Source: Rhizobium sp. SG_E_25_P2
Lineage (GTDB): Bacteria; Pseudomonadota; Alphaproteobacteria; Rhizobiales; Rhizobiaceae
Direction: 5' to 3'
DNA length: 64,000 nucleotides
Assembly (NCBI RefSeq): GCF_029892285.1
Contig: NZ_JARXVM010000007.1
Span: forward strand, 124,001-188,000
Shown here: one piece after another, positions 8,976-18,814 of the stretch
Layout: the number at the start of each line of letters is the position of its first letter
Position numbering within the stretch: the first letter of the stretch is position 1
Position numbers and translations under genes: made by a program
Notes under the pieces: model-generated
What the model saw: the letters and a program-made list of their open reading frames with translations, nothing else
Databases searched by the model: none
What the model was told of the DNA's origin: nothing

Positions 8976-9598
8976 GCCGACAATCTCTCAAGTTCATCCG
9001 CCGGCATGATCGGGAACCAAACGCCGCCGGAGCGAACGGCGAACATCTCTTTTCCGTCGATTTCAACGACGTCGCCGAGTTCCACCAGCTGATACATCAC
9101 CGGCCGCGCCAACAGCGCCTCTAGCCGTCCCCGCATATGGAGATAGGGCTTGAGCTGGCGCTGCTCGCCGACCACGTCGAACCGAAAGGGATGATCGGGA
9201 CCGGCGACCACGACGTCGCCGACATTGGTGCGGAAGGACAGGACGCGGTCGTCGCCCTCGCCCTCCACCGCCATTTCGACTGCGAGAAAATGCGCATCCT
9301 CCAGCCGGATGCCGACTTTTTCCACCGGCGTCACGAGATAGGTTTTGCCATCCTCGTCCTTGCGCAGAACTGTGGAAAACAACCGGACCAGCGGTGCCCG
9401 CCCGATCGGCGTGCCCATGTAGAACCAAGTCCCATCGGCGCGGATTTCCATGTCGATATCGCCGCAGAAAGGCGGATTCCAGCGCTCAACCGGCGGCAGC
9501 GACCGCCCTTCGGCCTGGGAATCGGCTGATGCGCGGGCGATCAACGCGGCGAGATCGCCGGCGTTGTTCTGTGCGCTGATGTCTCCGACCGCCATCAT
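8972..9598 (-). CDS. DUF1285 protein
   Basis: A 208-residue protein of the DUF1285 family, conserved in proteobacteria but without a known biochemical role. Characteristic segments are PPVERWNPPFCGDIDMEIRA, GTWFYMGTPIGR and the beta-rich C-terminal FRFDVVGEQRQLKPYLHMRG. It has no signal peptide or membrane helix. The ATG at 9598 is preceded by GAGGATGG; an upstream in-frame ATG at 9616 lacks a ribosome binding site. It is the first gene of the minus-strand operon leading to Nudix and CCA transferase and is divergent from the MoxR operon, an arrangement I regard as common in this order of bacteria. Confidence 0.88.
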   Translation of the reverse strand: MMAVGDISAQNNAGDLAALIARASADSQAEGRSLPPVERWNPPFCGDIDMEIRADGTWFYMGTPIGRAPLVRLFSTVLRKDEDGKTYLVTPVEKVGIRLEDAHFLAVEMAVEGEGDDRVLSFRTNVGDVVVAGPDHPFRFDVVGEQRQLKPYLHMRGRLEALLARPVMYQLVELGDVVEIDGKEMFAVRSGGVWFPIMPADELERLSA

Positions 9599-9744
9599 TC
9601 CATCCTCATTGATCATCCATTGCTAACGCAATCTTGAAAGCTTCGCGCTTGTCACGCTGTGACCACACTGTCACTCTTAATCTCACATATGGGGTTTCGA
9701 TAGGTCGATTCGAACCACCAACGCCACCACCGCCGGAGGGTTTC

Positions 9745-10758
9745 ATGGGCGCACTGACACCAACGGACGCCGTCATCGACGAAAAAGCCGTCGCGGCCCA
9801 GGCTGAACAGGCGCTGGAGGACATCGCCCGCATTCGCGCCGAGACCGGCAAAGTGATCTTCGGCCAGGAAAGCGTGATCGAGCAGACCGTGCTCGCCGTG
9901 CTCTCCGGCGGACACGCGCTGCTCGTCGGCGTGCCCGGTCTCGCCAAAACCAAGCTTGTCTCGACGCTGGCCACGGTTCTTGGACTTGCGACCAACCGCA
10001 TCCAGTTCACCCCCGACCTGATGCCCTCGGACATTGTCGGCTCGGAAGTAATGGATCAGGACGAGCATGGCCGGCGATCCTTCCGCTTTGTCAAAGGCCC
10101 CGTCTTCACCGAACTGCTGATGGCCGACGAGATCAATCGCGCCAGCCCGCGCACGCAGTCAGCGCTGCTGCAGGCCATGCAGGAATATCACGTCACCATC
10201 ACCGGCCAGCGCTACGACCTGCCGCATCCCTTCCACGTGCTGGCCACGCAGAACCCGCTGGAGCAGGAAGGCACCTATCCGCTGCCGGAAGCCCAGCTCG
10301 ACCGCTTCCTGTTGGAAATCGATGTCGAATATCCCGATTTCGAGGCGGAGCGGCGCATTCTGCTCGAAACGACAGGCATGTCCGAAGCCCATGTCGAGGG
10401 TGTGATGACGGCGGCGCGGCTTCTGGAAATCCAGGCGCTGATCCGCCGCATGCCAGTGCCGGAAAGCGTGGTCGAAGCCATCCTCAAGCTCGTCCGTTCG
10501 GCCCGCCCAGGCCATGGCAATGAGTTCACCGACAGCCGCATCGCCTGGGGCCCCGGCCCGCGCGCCGGCCAGGCGCTGATGCTGACCGCCCGCGCCCGCG
10601 CGCTCTATCAAGGCCGCTTCGCGCCCTCGATCGACGATATCGCAGCGCTTGCCGGCCCTGTCCTGCAACACCGCATGGCGTTGACTTTCGCCGCCCGCGC
10701 CGATGGGGTGTCGATGAAGGACGTCATCGCCAAACTGGTGGAGCCGCTAAAGCCATGA
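9745..10758 (+). CDS. MoxR-family AAA+ ATPase
   Basis: A 337-residue AAA+ ATPase of the MoxR group, chaperone-like enzymes that act with von Willebrand-type or DUF58 partners. Walker A is GVPGLAKTK (Ala-Lys-Thr in place of the common Gly-Lys-Thr, as usual for MoxR), Walker B is LLMADEINRA, sensor 1 is in VLATQNPLEQEG, and the C-terminal lid lies after about residue 240. The start ATG follows GGAGG with a short spacer; an upstream frame from 9634 lacks that signal. It opens a tight operon with DUF58 and two large membrane proteins, so it probably remodels their complex in the envelope. Client unknown. Confidence 0.93.
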   Translation: MGALTPTDAVIDEKAVAAQAEQALEDIARIRAETGKVIFGQESVIEQTVLAVLSGGHALLVGVPGLAKTKLVSTLATVLGLATNRIQFTPDLMPSDIVGSEVMDQDEHGRRSFRFVKGPVFTELLMADEINRASPRTQSALLQAMQEYHVTITGQRYDLPHPFHVLATQNPLEQEGTYPLPEAQLDRFLLEIDVEYPDFEAERRILLETTGMSEAHVEGVMTAARLLEIQALIRRMPVPESVVEAILKLVRSARPGHGNEFTDSRIAWGPGPRAGQALMLTARARALYQGRFAPSIDDIAALAGPVLQHRMALTFAARADGVSMKDVIAKLVEPLKP

Positions 10759-10789
10759 GAAACCCGACCAGCAGAGGCGGAGCCGCATT

Positions 10790-11710
10790 TTGGCGTCCAT
10801 AGGCCATATCGTCACCCCGACTCCCGCGAGCGCCGCTCTGGTACGCGCCCGCGAACGGGCGCGCCTGCTGCCGGATTGTCTCGTCGAAGCCCGGCGCATC
10901 GCCAATACGGTGATCGCAGGCTGGCATGGGCGCAGGAGACGCGGCCCGGGTGAGAATTTCTGGCAGTTCCGCCCCTTCGTCGAAGGCGACAGCCTGGCGC
11001 GCATCGATTGGCGGCGCTCGGCGCGCGACGACCACACCTATATTCGCGACCGCGAATGGGAGGCGGCGCACACCATCTGGCTCTGGGCGTCGATGAGCCC
11101 GTCGATGATGTACAAGTCGAACCTCGGCATGGTGTCCAAGGAAAGCCGCGCGCTGGTGCTGATGCTGGCCGCCGCCGAGATCATGGCCCGCTCCGGCGAA
11201 CGGATCGGCTGCCCGGGCGTCATGGAGCCCATCGCCGCCCGCAACGCCGCCGAACGGCTGGCCTATGCGCTGGCGCATGAAGATCCCACCGGCGCGCTGC
11301 CCGACACCAGGATGATCCGGGGCGCGAGCGACATCGTGCTGTTTTCCGACTTTCTCGAACCGCCGGAAGCCGTGCTCGCCGCGTTGCAGCCATTGTCGCG
11401 GCGGGGCCTGCGCGGCCATGTCATCGAAGTCTCCGATCCTGCGGAGGAAACCTTTCCCTATGCCGGTCGGGTGGAATTTTCAGATCCCGCCACAGGCGCC
11501 AAGTTTCTCTCGGGCCGCTCCGAAGCGCTGGCCGAGGAATACAAGACGCTCTATCACGCCCGCCGCGAGACCCTGCGCGATGGCCTGCGGCATCTCGGCT
11601 GGAACTTCATCGCACATAACACCGGCCGCCCGGCATCCGAGGCGCTCGCCGCCGTGCATATGTATCTGTCCGGCCAGCCGGATCGCGCCCGCCACGGGGG
11701 AGGACGCTGA
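10790..11710 (+). CDS. DUF58 protein, MoxR partner
   Basis: A 306-residue protein of the DUF58 family, which is almost always encoded beside MoxR. The diagnostic block GPGENFWQFRPFVEGDSLARIDWRRSA is split here over residues ~44-70 and is followed by a von Willebrand-like fold ending near FIAHNTGRPA. No ATG is available: the frame is closed upstream at 10748 and the first plausible start is TTG at 10790, preceded by GGAG. Its stop shares one base with the next start (TGATG), so translation is coupled to the following gene. Likely recruits the MoxR ATPase to the two membrane proteins encoded next. Confidence 0.9.
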   Translation: MASIGHIVTPTPASAALVRARERARLLPDCLVEARRIANTVIAGWHGRRRRGPGENFWQFRPFVEGDSLARIDWRRSARDDHTYIRDREWEAAHTIWLWASMSPSMMYKSNLGMVSKESRALVLMLAAAEIMARSGERIGCPGVMEPIAARNAAERLAYALAHEDPTGALPDTRMIRGASDIVLFSDFLEPPEAVLAALQPLSRRGLRGHVIEVSDPAEETFPYAGRVEFSDPATGAKFLSGRSEALAEEYKTLYHARRETLRDGLRHLGWNFIAHNTGRPASEALAAVHMYLSGQPDRARHGGGR

Positions 11711-14493
11711 TGCCCGGCCTTGCCTTCGCCGCGCCACTGGTGCTCGCCGCCCTGATCGCGCTTCCCGCGATCTGGTGGCTGCTGCGGATCACTCCGCCGC
11801 AGCCGGCGCGCGAGGCGTTTCCGCCCTTCCGCCTTCTGTTGCTGCTCAAGCGGCAGGAGGAAACCCCGGCCACCACGCCCTGGTGGCTGCTGGCTCTGCG
11901 CATGCTGATCGCGGGTCTGCTTGTGCTGGCGCTCGCCGGCCCCGTCTATGATCCAAACGCCCACCTGGGCGCGACGAGCGGCAGCCTTGCGGTGATCGTC
12001 GACAATAGCTGGGCGAGTGCGACCGATTTCGACAAGCGCCGCGCCACCGCCGAAAATCTCATCCGCCGCGCCGGCGAGAGCGACGCGCCCGTGAGCCTCA
12101 CCTTCACCGCCGACCGCAATCCGGACGCGACGTTCAAGCGCGCCGACGAGGCGCTTTCGGCGCTGGCGGCGGCCAGACCTGCGCCTTTGCCGGCAGACCG
12201 ATCGGCAGCCGCAGCGGCGCTGGTTGCGAGCTTCGGGCAGGAAAAGCCTGCACGCGCTGTGCTGATTGCCGATGGTGTTGCAGCTCCGGGCGATACGGCA
12301 TTCTTCACCGCTTTGCGCGATGCCGGTCTGTCAGGGCTCGACGTGATCGGCGGGGACAATCCTGCGGCAATCGCCGTGACCGGGGCGGAAAACGCCGCCG
12401 ACCGGCTCACCGTGTCCGCCGCTCGCCTGCAAACATCGGCGGCGCAGACCGTGGCGATCTCGGCGCGCGACATGCAGGGCCGTGTGCTGGGCGCGACCAC
12501 CATCGCTTTCGACGCCGGTCAGGCGAAGGCGACCGGCGAGATCACCGCCCCCTTCGAATTGCGCAACGAATTTGCCCGCCTCACCGTGGACGGACTGGAT
12601 ACGGCGGGCGCGGTGCGGCTGCTCGACGACAGTTTCAAGCGCCGTTCGGTCGGCCTGATTTCGGGCGAAGCCGGCGATCGCAGCCAGCCGCTGCTGTCGC
12701 CGCTCTATTATATCAACCGCGCGCTGTCGCCCTTCGCCAATCTGTCGGAAGCCAATGGCTCCGATCTCGTCGCCGCCATTCCCGCGATGATTAAGGCGCG
12801 CCCCTCGGTCATCGTCATGGCCGATATCGGCCGCATGCCGGCAACTGCGGAAAAGGCGCTGGCGGATTGGATCCGCGATGGCGGCTCATTGGTGCGTTTC
12901 GCCGGCCCCCGCCTGGCTGCGGCGCCCGCCGATGATCCGCTGATCCCGACGCGTCTTCGCGAAGGCGAGCGCGCGCTGGGCGGTTCAATGTCCTGGGCCG
13001 AGCCCTTGCCGCTCGACGATTATCCGGAAAACAGCCCCTTCGCCGGCCTGACGCCGCCAGAAGACGTGCTCGTCAAGCGCCAGGTTCTCGCCGAACCCAC
13101 GCCGGAACTCGCGGGCCTGACATGGGCCAGCCTCAAGGATGGAACTCCGCTGGTCACCGCCCGCCGCATCGGCGCCGGCCGCATCGTGCTTTTCCATGTC
13201 AGCGCCGAATCCTCATGGTCGAACCTGCCTCTGTCGGGCGAATTCGTGGAAATGCTGCGCCGGATCGTCCAACTCTCGCATTCGAGCAACACCGCCCGCA
13301 GCGAAGACGGCAAGGCCGTGCTGCCGCCCTATCGCCTGCTGACGGCTGAGGGAACGTTGACGACGGAGAAGGGTCTCGCCAAACCGATTGAAGCGGGCAA
13401 CGCCATCACCCCGTCTTTCGACAGTCCGCCCGGGCTCTATGGCGGCGAAGACGGCTTCGAGGCCGTCAATCTCTTTTCTTCGGACGCGATTCTCGCTCCG
13501 ATCGCCTACCCCCAGGACTTTTCCGTCGTCAAAAGCGGGTTTGTCGGCGACAACGCCTTCGATCTCAAGCTCTGGCTGTTCGCCGCCGCCGCCTTGCTTG
13601 CGCTCGGCGACACGCTGGCCATGCTGATCCTCGGCGGCGCTTTTGCACGGCGCGCCGCGACCGCCGCCATCTTCGCGCTCGCTGTGATCGGCGGGCTTGC
13701 CGGCGGCGTAGACCCCGCGCGCGCCGATGACGTTCGTCCCGGCGACGACGTGCTGATGAGCAGGCTCGACAAGACGCATCTCGCCTATGTGATCACCGGT
13801 GAGGCGGAGGTCGACCGGATTTCCGAACGCGGCCTCGCCGGCCTTTCCGATTTCCTCTATTACCGCACCACGCTGGAACCCGGCGATCCGGTCGGCGTCG
13901 ATATCGCCAAGGATGAATTGTCGGTTTTCCCGATCCTCTATTGGCCGGTCAGCGCTTCGGCGCAGATGCCCTCGGAGAACGCCATCAGCAGGATCGACGC
14001 TTATATGCGCTCGGGTGGAACCGTGTTGTTCGACACGCGTGACCAGGCAACCTCGATCACCGCCATGGGCGGCGTCAGCGCCAACACCGAACGGCTGCGC
14101 GCCATTCTCGCCCGCATCGACATTCCGCCGCTTGAGCCGGTGCCGCAGGACCATGTTCTGACCAAAGCATTCTACTTGCTGAAATCCTATCCCGGCCGCT
14201 ATTCAGGCAGCCCGCTCTGGGTGGAGGCGCAGCCCGACGCCAGGAGCGATCCCAACCGTCCGGCGCGATCAGGCGACGGCGTCACCCCCATCATGATCAC
14301 CGGCAATGATTTCGCCGGCGCCTGGGCGATCGACAACATGGGCGCGCCGCTTCTTCCGCTGGTGCCGCCGGATGAGACGCAGCGGGAAATGGCCTACCGC
14401 ACCGGCGTCAACATCATGATGTATATGCTGACGGGCAATTATAAAGCCGATCAGGTGCATGTGCCGGCATTGCTGGAAAGGTTGGGACAGTGA
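11710..14493 (+). CDS. BatA-like N-terminus plus DUF4159 membrane protein
   Basis: A 927-residue inner-membrane protein. Residues 1-85 hold two membrane helices of the aerotolerance BatA N-terminal type (WWLLRITPP... and MLIAGLLVLALAGPVYDP). A periplasmic or cytosolic von Willebrand/glutamine-amidotransferase-like section follows. Two further membrane helices lie around residues 620-675, and a C-terminal DUF4159 domain runs from about residue 690 to the end (LAYVITGEAEVD, PILYWPVSA, MRSGGTVLFDTRD). Its start overlaps the DUF58 stop and its stop overlaps the next start. Family known in many proteobacteria; function is unestablished, perhaps envelope stress or integrity. Unusually long for a single polypeptide in this operon. 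Confidence 0.9.
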   Translation: MPGLAFAAPLVLAALIALPAIWWLLRITPPQPAREAFPPFRLLLLLKRQEETPATTPWWLLALRMLIAGLLVLALAGPVYDPNAHLGATSGSLAVIVDNSWASATDFDKRRATAENLIRRAGESDAPVSLTFTADRNPDATFKRADEALSALAAARPAPLPADRSAAAAALVASFGQEKPARAVLIADGVAAPGDTAFFTALRDAGLSGLDVIGGDNPAAIAVTGAENAADRLTVSAARLQTSAAQTVAISARDMQGRVLGATTIAFDAGQAKATGEITAPFELRNEFARLTVDGLDTAGAVRLLDDSFKRRSVGLISGEAGDRSQPLLSPLYYINRALSPFANLSEANGSDLVAAIPAMIKARPSVIVMADIGRMPATAEKALADWIRDGGSLVRFAGPRLAAAPADDPLIPTRLREGERALGGSMSWAEPLPLDDYPENSPFAGLTPPEDVLVKRQVLAEPTPELAGLTWASLKDGTPLVTARRIGAGRIVLFHVSAESSWSNLPLSGEFVEMLRRIVQLSHSSNTARSEDGKAVLPPYRLLTAEGTLTTEKGLAKPIEAGNAITPSFDSPPGLYGGEDGFEAVNLFSSDAILAPIAYPQDFSVVKSGFVGDNAFDLKLWLFAAAALLALGDTLAMLILGGAFARRAATAAIFALAVIGGLAGGVDPARADDVRPGDDVLMSRLDKTHLAYVITGEAEVDRISERGLAGLSDFLYYRTTLEPGDPVGVDIAKDELSVFPILYWPVSASAQMPSENAISRIDAYMRSGGTVLFDTRDQATSITAMGGVSANTERLRAILARIDIPPLEPVPQDHVLTKAFYLLKSYPGRYSGSPLWVEAQPDARSDPNRPARSGDGVTPIMITGNDFAGAWAIDNMGAPLLPLVPPDETQREMAYRTGVNIMMYMLTGNYKADQVHVPALLERLGQ

Positions 14494-16562
14494 TGACCCT
14501 GATGTTTGAACCTTTCCTGCCTGTCTGGCTGGTCGCGACGATCGGAGTCTCCGCCGCCCTCCTCGCCGCCTTCGGTCTCTACCGCCGCCAACGCGGGATG
14601 ATCCTAAGAACGCTTGCTCTCGCGGCTTTGACGCTGGCGCTCGTCAATCCGATCCTCGTCGACGAGCAGCGGGAACCCTTGCCGACCATCGTCGCCATCG
14701 CCGCGGATCGCAGCCAGAGCCAGGATGTCGGTGAACGCAAGGCGCAGACGGACAAAGCGGTAGCCGATCTCCGCGCCGCCCTCGGCCGCTTCTCCGGTAT
14801 CGAGACGCGCGTGATCGACGCCGGAAGCGACGATGGTTCGGAAACGCCATCGACGCGCCTGTTCGGCAATATCGCCTCGGCGCTGGAAGACGTGCCGCCT
14901 TCACGGCTTGGCGGCGTGATTGCGGTGACGGATGGTCAGGTCCATGACCTGCCAGCCGACGACCGACTGGCCGGCGTGAACGCGCCTGTACACGGGCTAA
15001 TCACCGGCAAGGCCGACGAATATGATCGCCGCATCCAGGTGATCAAGGCGCCGCGCTTCGGTCTCGTCAATCAGGAGCAGGAAATGATCCTGCGGGTGAT
15101 CGACGATGGCCGCGCCATCGACCAGCCCGCCGACATCACCGTCAGCGTCAATGGCGAAGTGGTCAACCGCATCCCTGCCGTTCCCGGCCAGGATCGCACC
15201 GCTCGCTTCAAGCTCGACCGCGCTGGCGGCAACATCGTCGAGGTCGCCGTCGCCGAGGTTCCCGGCGAAGTGACCCCGATCAACAATCGCCTCGTTCAGA
15301 CCATCGACGGCATCCGTGAAAATCTCCGCGTGCTGCTGGTTTCCGGCGAGCCGCATGCCGGCGAGCGCGCATGGCGCAATCTGCTGAAATCCGACGCCTC
15401 GGTGGATCTGGTGCATTTCACCATTCTCAGGCCGCCGGAGAAGCAGGACGGCACGCCGATCAATGAGTTGTCGCTGATCGCCTTCCCGACCCGCGAATTG
15501 TTTGTCGAGAAGATCAGCGAATTCGACCTGATCATCTTCGACCGCTACCAGCATCGCGGCGTGCTACCGATCCTCTATTACGACAATATCGCCCAATATG
15601 TCCGCCAGGGCGGTGCGATCCTGCTCGTCTCCGGTCCCGAACATGCCGGCTCGGAATCCATCGCCTATACGCCGCTGGCCGATATCCTGCCCACCGCGCC
15701 GACAGGTCAGATGCTGGAAAAACCCTTCTTCCCACGGCTATCGGACCTCGGCAAACGCCATCCGGTCACCCGCGGGCTCGAAGGATCGGCCATCGAGCCG
15801 CCACGCTGGGGCCGCTGGTTTCGCGCCGTCAATGTGACGCCGCCGGACGGGGAAGTCGTCATGAGCGGCGCCGACGGCTCGCCTCTTCTCGTTCTGTCGC
15901 ATGTCGATCAGGGTCGGGTGGCGATGCTCTTGTCGGATCAGGGCTGGCTCTGGGCGCGCGGCTTCGAAGGCGGCGGCCCGCATGTCGATCTCTACCGGCG
16001 CATCGCCCATTGGCTGATGAAGGAGCCCTCGCTTGAGGAAGAGCGGTTGACGGCCCGCTCGCTCGGCCGCGAGATTGAAATTACCCGCCAGAGCCTCAAG
16101 AAAACGGTCGACAAAGCCGTGGTCATCGGCCCGGACGGCGCGCGGCAAGAGACGGTTTTGACAGAGGACGAGCCCGGTCTTTTCCGCGCCACGCTGCGCA
16201 CCGCCAAGAACGGGCTCTATGAAATCGACAATAGCGGCTTGAAGACGCTGGTGCATGTCGGCGCGGTCGACGCGCCTGAGTTCCGCGAAATGATCTCCAC
16301 CACCGAGAAACTCGCGCCCCTGGCCGCCGCCAGCAAGGGCATCGTCAAGCGCCTCGACGATGGCGCTGATGGCGTGACCCTACCGCAGATCCTCACCGTG
16401 CGCGGCGATGTGCGCATTTCCGATCCCGACCGGATGGTGATACGCATGACGGATGAGACGGTTCTGAAGGGCGTGACCTCAATCCCGCTATTCGCCGGTT
16501 TCCTCGGCCTTGGCCTGCTGGCGCTCGCATTGGGATCGACCTGGTGGCGCGAAGGGCGCTGA
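14493..16562 (+). CDS. membrane protein with glutamine-amidotransferase-like fold, MoxR operon
   Basis: A 689-residue membrane protein, last in the MoxR operon. Two N-terminal helices (residues ~8-60) and one C-terminal helix (VTSIPLFAGFLGLGLLAL) would place the large middle region on one side of the inner membrane. That middle resembles the class I amidotransferase-like or von Willebrand folds of related operon members (IVAIAADRSQSQ, GGVIAVTDGQVHD, YVRQGGAILLVSGPEHAG), but I see no complete catalytic triad. The ATG at 14493 overlaps the previous stop as TGATG; the GTG at 14490 is in frame. Probable structural partner of the preceding DUF4159 protein. Confidence 0.88.
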   Translation: MTLMFEPFLPVWLVATIGVSAALLAAFGLYRRQRGMILRTLALAALTLALVNPILVDEQREPLPTIVAIAADRSQSQDVGERKAQTDKAVADLRAALGRFSGIETRVIDAGSDDGSETPSTRLFGNIASALEDVPPSRLGGVIAVTDGQVHDLPADDRLAGVNAPVHGLITGKADEYDRRIQVIKAPRFGLVNQEQEMILRVIDDGRAIDQPADITVSVNGEVVNRIPAVPGQDRTARFKLDRAGGNIVEVAVAEVPGEVTPINNRLVQTIDGIRENLRVLLVSGEPHAGERAWRNLLKSDASVDLVHFTILRPPEKQDGTPINELSLIAFPTRELFVEKISEFDLIIFDRYQHRGVLPILYYDNIAQYVRQGGAILLVSGPEHAGSESIAYTPLADILPTAPTGQMLEKPFFPRLSDLGKRHPVTRGLEGSAIEPPRWGRWFRAVNVTPPDGEVVMSGADGSPLLVLSHVDQGRVAMLLSDQGWLWARGFEGGGPHVDLYRRIAHWLMKEPSLEEERLTARSLGREIEITRQSLKKTVDKAVVIGPDGARQETVLTEDEPGLFRATLRTAKNGLYEIDNSGLKTLVHVGAVDAPEFREMISTTEKLAPLAAASKGIVKRLDDGADGVTLPQILTVRGDVRISDPDRMVIRMTDETVLKGVTSIPLFAGFLGLGLLALALGSTWWREGR

Positions 16563-16570
16563 AGGAACCC

Positions 16571-17074
16571 TCAGCCGGCCCGCCACTTGATCTCGCCCTT
16601 CAGCCGATCATGGATATCGGCATTGGCGGGGATGACCAGCACACGGGCTGGGTCGACGGGGCCGGGAAAGGTCAATGCGGCATAGGCGACCTTCTCGAAG
16701 CCGAGCGGCATGTAATAGGGCGGATCGCCGACCAGAATGATCGCGTCGGAGCCCTTTTTCTTGGCGGCCTCGACGGCGATGCGCACGAGTTCGCGGCCGA
16801 TGCCCATATTCTTGTGCGACGGACGAACGGCGAGCGGTCCAAGCAAATGGCCCTTGACGCCGCCGGCCATGACAGGCGTCATCCGCACCGAGGCGATGGT
16901 CTCGCCGCGATCGGCGCAGATATAGGAGAGCGTCTGATCATGCGGCCCCTGCTCGCGGATGCGCGCGGCGGCCCGGACGAAACGGCCAGGGCCAAAGGCT
17001 TCTTCATTGATCAATTCGATGGCGTCGTGATGCGTTGCGTCTTCCGTCAGATAGACGAGGTCATGCTTTTTCAT
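16571..17074 (-). CDS. GNAT N-acetyltransferase
   Basis: A 167-residue GNAT-fold acetyltransferase that uses acetyl-CoA on an amine acceptor that cannot be predicted. The acetyl-CoA loop is PLAVRPSHKNMGIGRELV (motif A), followed by AIILVGDPPYYMPLGFEKV, a segment typical of the YhbS-like subgroup. The ATG at 17074 is preferred; a TTG start at 17104 is open but lacks support. It converges on the MoxR operon with only eight bases between the stops, and is divergent from the reductase gene. Confidence 0.88.
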   Translation of the reverse strand: MKKHDLVYLTEDATHHDAIELINEEAFGPGRFVRAAARIREQGPHDQTLSYICADRGETIASVRMTPVMAGGVKGHLLGPLAVRPSHKNMGIGRELVRIAVEAAKKKGSDAIILVGDPPYYMPLGFEKVAYAALTFPGPVDPARVLVIPANADIHDRLKGEIKWRAG

Positions 17075-17327
17075 GGAGGATCTGCTGCGAAAATAAGTCG
17101 ACAATGGCGTGAAGGCCCCGTCCGGATAATCCGGTCGGGATAAACAGCTTCATCGCGGTCGTCGCAGCAGCGTCATGGCCTGTAAGGGCTCCAGATTTGA
17201 TAATCGACAGGGCGGATAGCAGGAAAATTTCCTGCCGCCAAGAGCCAAAACGCAGCGTTCAGCATTTAGCACTCGAAATGTCAGGCTGAAGTTGCGACAT
17301 AGGGCACACGGTTTCAGGAGAACAGCG

Positions 17328-18281
17328 ATGGGCATGTTGGTTGACGGCGTCTGGCATGACGTGTGGTACGATACGAAGTCGAGCAAGGGGCAATTCGTTC
17401 GCTCCGCCTCGCAATTCCGCAATTTCGTCACGAAAGACGGCGCCGCCGGACTGACCGGCCAAGGCGGCTTCAAGGCCGAAAGCGGTCGCTATCATCTCTA
17501 TGTGTCGCTCGCCTGTCCCTGGGCGCATCGCACGCTGATGTTCCGCAAGCTCAAGAAGTTGGAAGCCCACATCTCGGTTTCAATCGTCCATTACCTGATG
17601 CTGGAAAAGGGCTGGGTGTTCGACGAGGGCGAAGGCGCGACCGGCGACGCTCTGTTTGGCGCCAAGACGCTTGCCGATATCTATGTCCGCGCCGACGCCA
17701 AATATTCGGGCCGCGTGACGGTGCCGGTGCTGTGGGACAAGCAGGAAAACACCATCGTCTCCAATGAATCCGCCGAAATCATCCGGATGTTCAACACCGC
17801 TTTCGACGATCTCACCGGCGACCGCCAGGATTTCTATCCCGAGGATCTCCGCGCCGAGATCGATGATCTCAACGCCTTCGTCTACGACAACATCAACAAC
17901 GGCGTCTATAAATGCGGTTTCGCCACCACCCAGGACGCCTATTCCGAAAATTTCGACCGGCTGTTTTCAGCGCTCGACCAGATCGAAGCGCGACTTGATG
18001 GCAAATCCTATCTGTTCGGCGACCGGCTGACAGAGGCCGATTGGCGGCTGTTCACCACGCTGATCCGCTTCGATCCCGTCTATGTCGGCCACTTCAAGTG
18101 CAATCTGCGTCGGATCGCGGATTATCCGAATCTTCAGGCCTATCTGAAGCGGCTTTACGCTCATCCCGGCATTCGCGACACCGTGGATTTCACCCATATC
18201 AAGGGTCATTATTACGGCAGCCACCGCACCATCAATCCCACCGGCATCGTGCCTGTGGGTCCGAAACTTGATCTGGACTGA
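17328..18281 (+). CDS. glutathionyl-hydroquinone reductase (Xi-class GST)
   Basis: A 317-residue Xi-class glutathione transferase that reduces glutathionyl-hydroquinones to hydroquinones, cytosolic. The catalytic cysteine lies in YVSLACPWAHRTLMF (about residue 63), then VPVLWDKQ and SNESAEIIRMFN complete the thioredoxin fold. The C-terminal helical domain carries LFGDRLTEADWRLFTTLIRFD and ends with the dimer-forming tail GHYYGSH. The ATG at 17328 follows CAGGAG; an upstream in-frame ATG at 17292 is less likely. Its stop abuts the stop of the convergent Nudix gene with no base in between. Confidence 0.94.
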   Translation: MGMLVDGVWHDVWYDTKSSKGQFVRSASQFRNFVTKDGAAGLTGQGGFKAESGRYHLYVSLACPWAHRTLMFRKLKKLEAHISVSIVHYLMLEKGWVFDEGEGATGDALFGAKTLADIYVRADAKYSGRVTVPVLWDKQENTIVSNESAEIIRMFNTAFDDLTGDRQDFYPEDLRAEIDDLNAFVYDNINNGVYKCGFATTQDAYSENFDRLFSALDQIEARLDGKSYLFGDRLTEADWRLFTTLIRFDPVYVGHFKCNLRRIADYPNLQAYLKRLYAHPGIRDTVDFTHIKGHYYGSHRTINPTGIVPVGPKLDLD

Positions 18282-18773
18282 TCACCAGAGCTCGTCGAAA
18301 GGCGCTTCGCCGGCGAGCTCGCGCAACCGCCGGCGCGTCGCAGACGTGACATCCGGCGGCAGCGCATCCGGTGCGAAAAAGCCGCTGTCGACGATCTCCC
18401 AATCCTTGGGCCTGGGCGCTGTCTGACGAACGACGCAGCGGTAGAACACCACGTGATCACGCTTCGAGGTGCGCTTGTTGTAGAACACATGCAGCAATTC
18501 GGGCGGCGTGATGGCTTCGAGATTGCCTTCTTCGCGCAATTCCTTGGCCAGCGCCTTTCCAACCGTCTCACCGCGCGCCACGCCTCCGCCGGGCATGTGC
18601 CAACCGGGAATGTAGGAATGCTTGACGAGAAAGATTCGTCCCTGTTCGTCGAAACACGCCGCGCGGACGCCCATGGTCATGCCCTGGATAAACGGATAGA
18701 CGGCGTGGGCCAGCCGCGTGAGAATCTTATAACGGAACCTGCTCAGTTCAGCCGGGGTTGTGTCTTCGACCAC
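18282..18773 (-). CDS. Nudix hydrolase
   Basis: A 163-residue Nudix-fold hydrolase of unknown substrate. The Nudix box is GGGVARGETVGKALAKEL then REEGNL (residues ~63-86), in which the usual Arg is a Lys, a tolerated variation. IFLVKHSYIPGWHMPGGG precedes it. The start is a GTG preceded by AAGGAG. It overlaps nothing on its own strand, is divergent from the phosphoesterase gene (42 bases apart) and ends exactly where the reductase gene ends on the other strand. ADP-ribose, nucleotide sugar or mRNA-cap-like substrates are all possible. Confidence 0.88.
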   Translation of the reverse strand: MVEDTTPAELSRFRYKILTRLAHAVYPFIQGMTMGVRAACFDEQGRIFLVKHSYIPGWHMPGGGVARGETVGKALAKELREEGNLEAITPPELLHVFYNKRTSKRDHVVFYRCVVRQTAPRPKDWEIVDSGFFAPDALPPDVTSATRRRLRELAGEAPFDELW

Positions 18774-18814
18774 GTCGCTTGCTCCTTTTGACCTTGAGGC
18801 CTATCGTGAACCCG

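Noticed and set aside
9700-9722. A tRNA T-arm-like sequence (GGTGGTTCGAATCGACC on the minus strand).
   Set aside because: No acceptor stem, anticodon arm or CCA end accompanies it.
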